NCBI GenBank assembly: GCA_003024985.2 | Contig: PXIH01S0016348.1 | Source of the DNA: Euperipatoides rowelli | Taxonomy: Eukaryota > Onychophora > Udeonychophora > Euonychophora > Peripatopsidae | Direction: 5' to 3' (one strand) | DNA length: 10,458 nucleotides | In this document: positions 8,506-10,458 of the stretch, one piece after another | Layout of the letters: every line of letters begins with the position of its first letter | Numbering within the stretch: the stretch's first letter is position 1 | Notes under the pieces: generated by a model | Database searches by the model: none | Told to the model about the DNA's origin: nothing | What the model saw: only the letters and a program-made list of their open reading frames with translations | Position numbers and translations under genes: made by a program

Positions 8506-10212
8506 TTATTGAACATAGTCCTGCAAATAAGCTAGTATTTTCACACTTGTCCAGATCGTGCATATTGGGTATTATCTGTTACCGGTCCCTTGTTCATATG
8601 TAGTCCTTCCTCTAATCCAGTTTGTGTCTCTACCAATTCTTCTTCTTGATGATACATAGATCTCCTAGTTACAAATGGTTGTGTTTTATTTCCTTTATGT
8701 AGGCCTAGATGTCTTCGATTTCTAGAAACAATATTACCATACTGATTCCTTATCGCATATGACCTGTAGAGGTCTCTTTTGTGCACTATTACTTCTCCTT
8801 CTGTCCAAGGTTTTTGTTTGAATCCATAATTCTCCATATCCTATCTCCTGACTAAGGGTTGTAACTTTTTGTCTATCAAAATATTTTTTTTGTTGAGCTT
8901 GTTTTGCTATCAGTGTTGTTCTGATCTGTTTTTGTTCCTCTGTCTCTCTATATACTCCTCTTGGTAACAAATGATTGAATTTCCTGTTGTATATACAGTA
9001 TATATCAATTATGCTGGTGATGATAAATTATGTTCCAATGTTGTGCTTCTCCATTCTAATAATACTAAGTATGGATCTCTACGGTCTGCTAGTACTTTAC
9101 TCAACATACTCTTTGCCGTCTGTATATATCTTTCGGACATTCCATTGGACAGAACACAGTGTGGTGAACTGGTTTTATGTTCAAATCCCCATTCTTCTTT
9201 AAACTTTTTGAATGTAGATGAAGTATATTGTGTTCCATTGTTGGATATTAATCTTTCTGGTATACTATGTCTTGAGAAGATGGCTTTCAACTTTTGAATC
9301 AGGATTTACTGTTCAATTTCTACAAATTTTGAATAATAGTCCACAACTATGACATAATTCATCAGTTTCATAAATGTCTGATCCCACTACCTGCCATGGA
9401 CCTGGCAGTATTTCAATTGGCATTAGTGCTTCCTTTTGTTGTTTTCTTTGAAACTTTACACACATGTTACACATTCTAATTAAATTTTCAATATCCTACA
9501 CATTACTGGCCGATATAGATGCTCACGAGCTCTATGTTTACATTTTTCTATATCACAATGGTTATAATGTATTCTATTAAGCATTTCACTCCTCAATGAT
9601 ATTGGTACTACAATTTGTTCTCCTTTCATTAATAAAGCATTTAGACCTAACTCCCATAATTCTTCTTCAAAAGTGTAGTATGCTTTTGCTACATCCTTTC
9701 TTTTTTCTGGCCATCCTTTTTGTATAATTTGAAGCACTGTTTGTAACTATATCAACACATGTCTCTTTCCTAAATCTTTTCATTTGTGCTGTTGATATCA
9801 GCATTGCAACTTGTACTAATCCAATATATAATTCAATTTCTTGATCATTCAGTTCCATATCTTTCTCTTCCAAATAATCTCTGGATAACATGTCTGGTAT
9901 AACCATCATCTTCCCCATTTATATTTGACTTCAAAATCATATTGTTGCAGTTTAATTTTCATACGTTGTATTCTCATAGGACATTGTTGTAAGCTTTTTT
10001 AAAAGTTGTTTCCAATGGTTGGTGATCTGTCTCCATAGTGAAATGAGTTCCATATATGTATTGATGAAAACGCTCACACCCATATACCATCACAAGAGCT
10101 TCCTTCTCTATCTGTGCATATGCCTGTTGTGTTTTTGTTAAGGATTTTGATGCATGAGCCACAGGTAATCCTTCCTACATCAGGACTGCTTCCAATCCAT
10201 CTTTAGATGCAG
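8506..10212 (-). pseudogene. Ty3/gypsy pol remnant: RNase H, integrase, pol C-terminus
   Basis: Minus-strand frames in order are typical of metazoan Ty3/gypsy pol. RNase H: ASKDGLEAVLM, a TAG stop (10177-10175), then VAHASKSLTKTQQAYAQIEK and ETDHQPLE. Next is IRMKIKLQQYDFEVKYK-like linker sequence and VIPDMLSRDYLEE. The integrase zinc domain follows (RIHYNHCDIEKCKHRAR, then MCNMC). The catalytic core has GSDIYE (first Asp, codon 9378-9376), ISNNGTQY and SERYIQTAKS (Glu, codon 9134-9132). The C-terminal module is RETEEQKQIRTTLIAKQAQ, SRNRRHL and LAYLQDYVQ, with stop at 8508-8506. The second catalytic Asp is Asn. A further stop lies at 9308-9306, with shifts near 9990, 9910, 9735, 9490, 9350, 8990, 8840 and 8540. 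Reverse transcriptase, protease and gag are absent upstream. The copy is dead. Confidence 0.88.
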
Positions 10213-10458
10213 GAGTTGCAATAATTTTTTTTTCATGTGTCCCAGAGACACACATGTTCTCAAATAAATGTGTCCCCAGTAAAAGTTGTGTGTCTTGAGA
10301 AATGTCTCTTTTTCTCAGCATTTGAACCATTTTTTTTTTCAGTTTTAGCTTTAAAGCAGATAAATTACTGCTGCGTAGAAGCTGACATCTTGTGACCTAT
10401 TTAAATATTAAATTTTGATTCAAATTGAACCAGCAATTAAAATATTGAAATAATGGGA
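10213..10458. other. Unexplained AT-rich edge beyond the gypsy truncation
   Basis: The sequence upstream of the RNase H fragment (minus strand) does not resemble gypsy reverse transcriptase, so the element appears cut near 10212. An interrupted inverted repeat lies here: GAGACA (10245-10250) with TGTCTC (10303-10308), and TTCTCAA (10257-10263) with TTGAGAA (10295-10301). This may mark a nested insertion or foldback at the breakpoint. No gene is seen. Confidence 0.5.

Overview
The window looks like animal nuclear DNA, most likely from an AT-rich invertebrate genome. There are no bacterial-style operons. Coding sequence comes as short exons with good splice donors, and most of the rest is decayed transposable elements and satellite-like repeat. 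The exact phylum cannot be read from the sequence. No intact autonomous gene or previously undescribed system is visible. The host content is one recognisable exon, one well-formed but unidentified exon, and one speculative exon.

Left part (1-2540): AT-rich DNA with a G8/C21 homopolymer pair, a short GC-rich block that looks like a hAT-type transposon end (about 690-767), a possible terminal exon (882-1050) followed by two AATAAA signals, and a probable non-autonomous hAT-like element with inverted ends (1215-1600).

Host gene core (2543-3331): two first coding exons lie head to head. The minus-strand exon (2639 down to 2543) encodes a lysine-rich N-terminus and ends in a consensus donor. The plus-strand exon (3189-3331) encodes the N-terminus of phospholipase A2-activating protein (PLAA; Doa1/Ufd3 in yeast), including its first WD40 repeat. 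The 549 bp between the two start codons contains a CCAAT box, a YY1-type GCCGCCATTTTG site and two copies of ATAACGTTAA, as expected for a shared bidirectional promoter.

Right part (3332-10458): no second PLAA exon is visible, so this is probably PLAA intron 1, more than 7.1 kb long. It holds a heavily frameshifted non-LTR retrotransposon on the minus strand (about 6215 down to 3950), with a CTCCAC-type minisatellite expanded inside it. A tandem array of a 114-147 bp unit (about 6216-7137) directly abuts it. After AT-rich filler with two GC-rich foldback patches comes the 3' part of a Ty3/gypsy retrotransposon on the minus strand: RNase H, integrase and the end of pol at about 10212 down to 8506, then a 235 bp 3' LTR (8449 down to 8215). 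It is truncated upstream of RNase H and broken by frameshifts, stop codons and a lost catalytic aspartate.

The most interesting observations are the strong excess of TAGGCCTA and TAGGCTA words across unrelated segments, the YY1-type core shared by the host promoter and the gypsy LTR, the compact divergent promoter, and the satellite/LINE junction.
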